From contig CALQLM010000010.1 of the NCBI GenBank assembly GCA_943331415.1, positions 1 through 10,772 of the forward strand: a DNA stretch of 10,772 bases, written 5' to 3'. The notes beneath the pieces were generated by a model. It made no database searches. It saw only the letters and a list, made by a program, of their open reading frames with translations, and was not told the origin of the DNA. Position 1 is the stretch's first letter; every line of letters starts with the position of its first letter. The position numbers and the translations under genes were made by a program. Shown here one piece after another: positions 10,758 to 10,772 of this stretch. The DNA is from Bifidobacterium breve. Lineage in GTDB: Bacteria; Actinomycetota; Actinomycetes; Mycobacteriales; Mycobacteriaceae.

Positions 10758-10772
10758 TTGTCCCGTAAACCG
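10758..10772 (+). CDS. tpiA: Triose-phosphate isomerase, first five codons only (window edge)
   Basis: TTG-TCC-CGT-AAA-CCG reads MSRKP, the N-terminus of mycobacterial triose-phosphate isomerase (MSRKPLIAGNWKMN in M. tuberculosis, from memory). It lies nine bases after the pgk stop with a good ribosome binding site, and gap-pgk-tpiA is a standard gene order. The enzyme interconverts dihydroxyacetone phosphate and glyceraldehyde 3-phosphate, feeding Gap. Only the start is visible, so the call rests on five residues plus context. Confidence 0.8.

Overview
This 10.8 kb window is a chromosomal core-gene region of a high-GC actinobacterium, almost certainly a member of the Mycobacteriaceae. The products read as close relatives of the Mycobacterium tuberculosis block Rv1415-Rv1423 plus Rv1436-Rv1438. 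The gene order matches that block after two local differences: lprH and its neighbour are missing between the PH-domain gene and uvrC, and a single DUF2236 gene stands where M. tuberculosis has about a dozen other genes between whiA and gap. This comparison is from memory; no alignment was run.

Layout. Bases 1-320 hold no confident gene. They contain a possible remnant of a C-terminal coding frame, followed by a candidate promoter/operator with a perfect 7-1-7 palindrome. From 321 to 7477 nine-tenths of the DNA is one forward, head-to-tail set: ribBA, ribH, a two-helix membrane PH-domain gene, uvrC, rapZ, yvcK (cuvA) and whiA. Neighbours overlap by 4-10 bases everywhere except a 10-base gap before uvrC. 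One reverse-strand gene (7489-8388), a DUF2236/MpaB-type putative haem oxygenase, converges on whiA with an 11-base gap. A 112-base divergent intergenic region then leads to the glycolytic set gap, pgk and the first five codons of tpiA, which starts with TTG and runs off the window.

How the genes work together. RibBA and RibH supply both branches of riboflavin precursor synthesis: dihydroxybutanone phosphate, the committed step from GTP, and the lumazine. UvrC is the incision nuclease of nucleotide excision repair. RapZ, YvcK and WhiA form the trio conserved in many Gram-positive bacteria that links amino-sugar/cell-wall precursor status, carbon-source use and cell division control. Gap, Pgk and TpiA are consecutive enzymes of lower glycolysis and gluconeogenesis.

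I do not see a new defence system, mobile element, CRISPR array, RNA gene or biosynthetic cluster. The more interesting points are smaller: the palindrome over a -10-like element before ribBA, the degenerate P-loop of RapZ, the PH-domain protein translationally coupled to RibH, the DUF2236 gene placed between whiA and gap, and the variant phosphoglycerate kinase signature.
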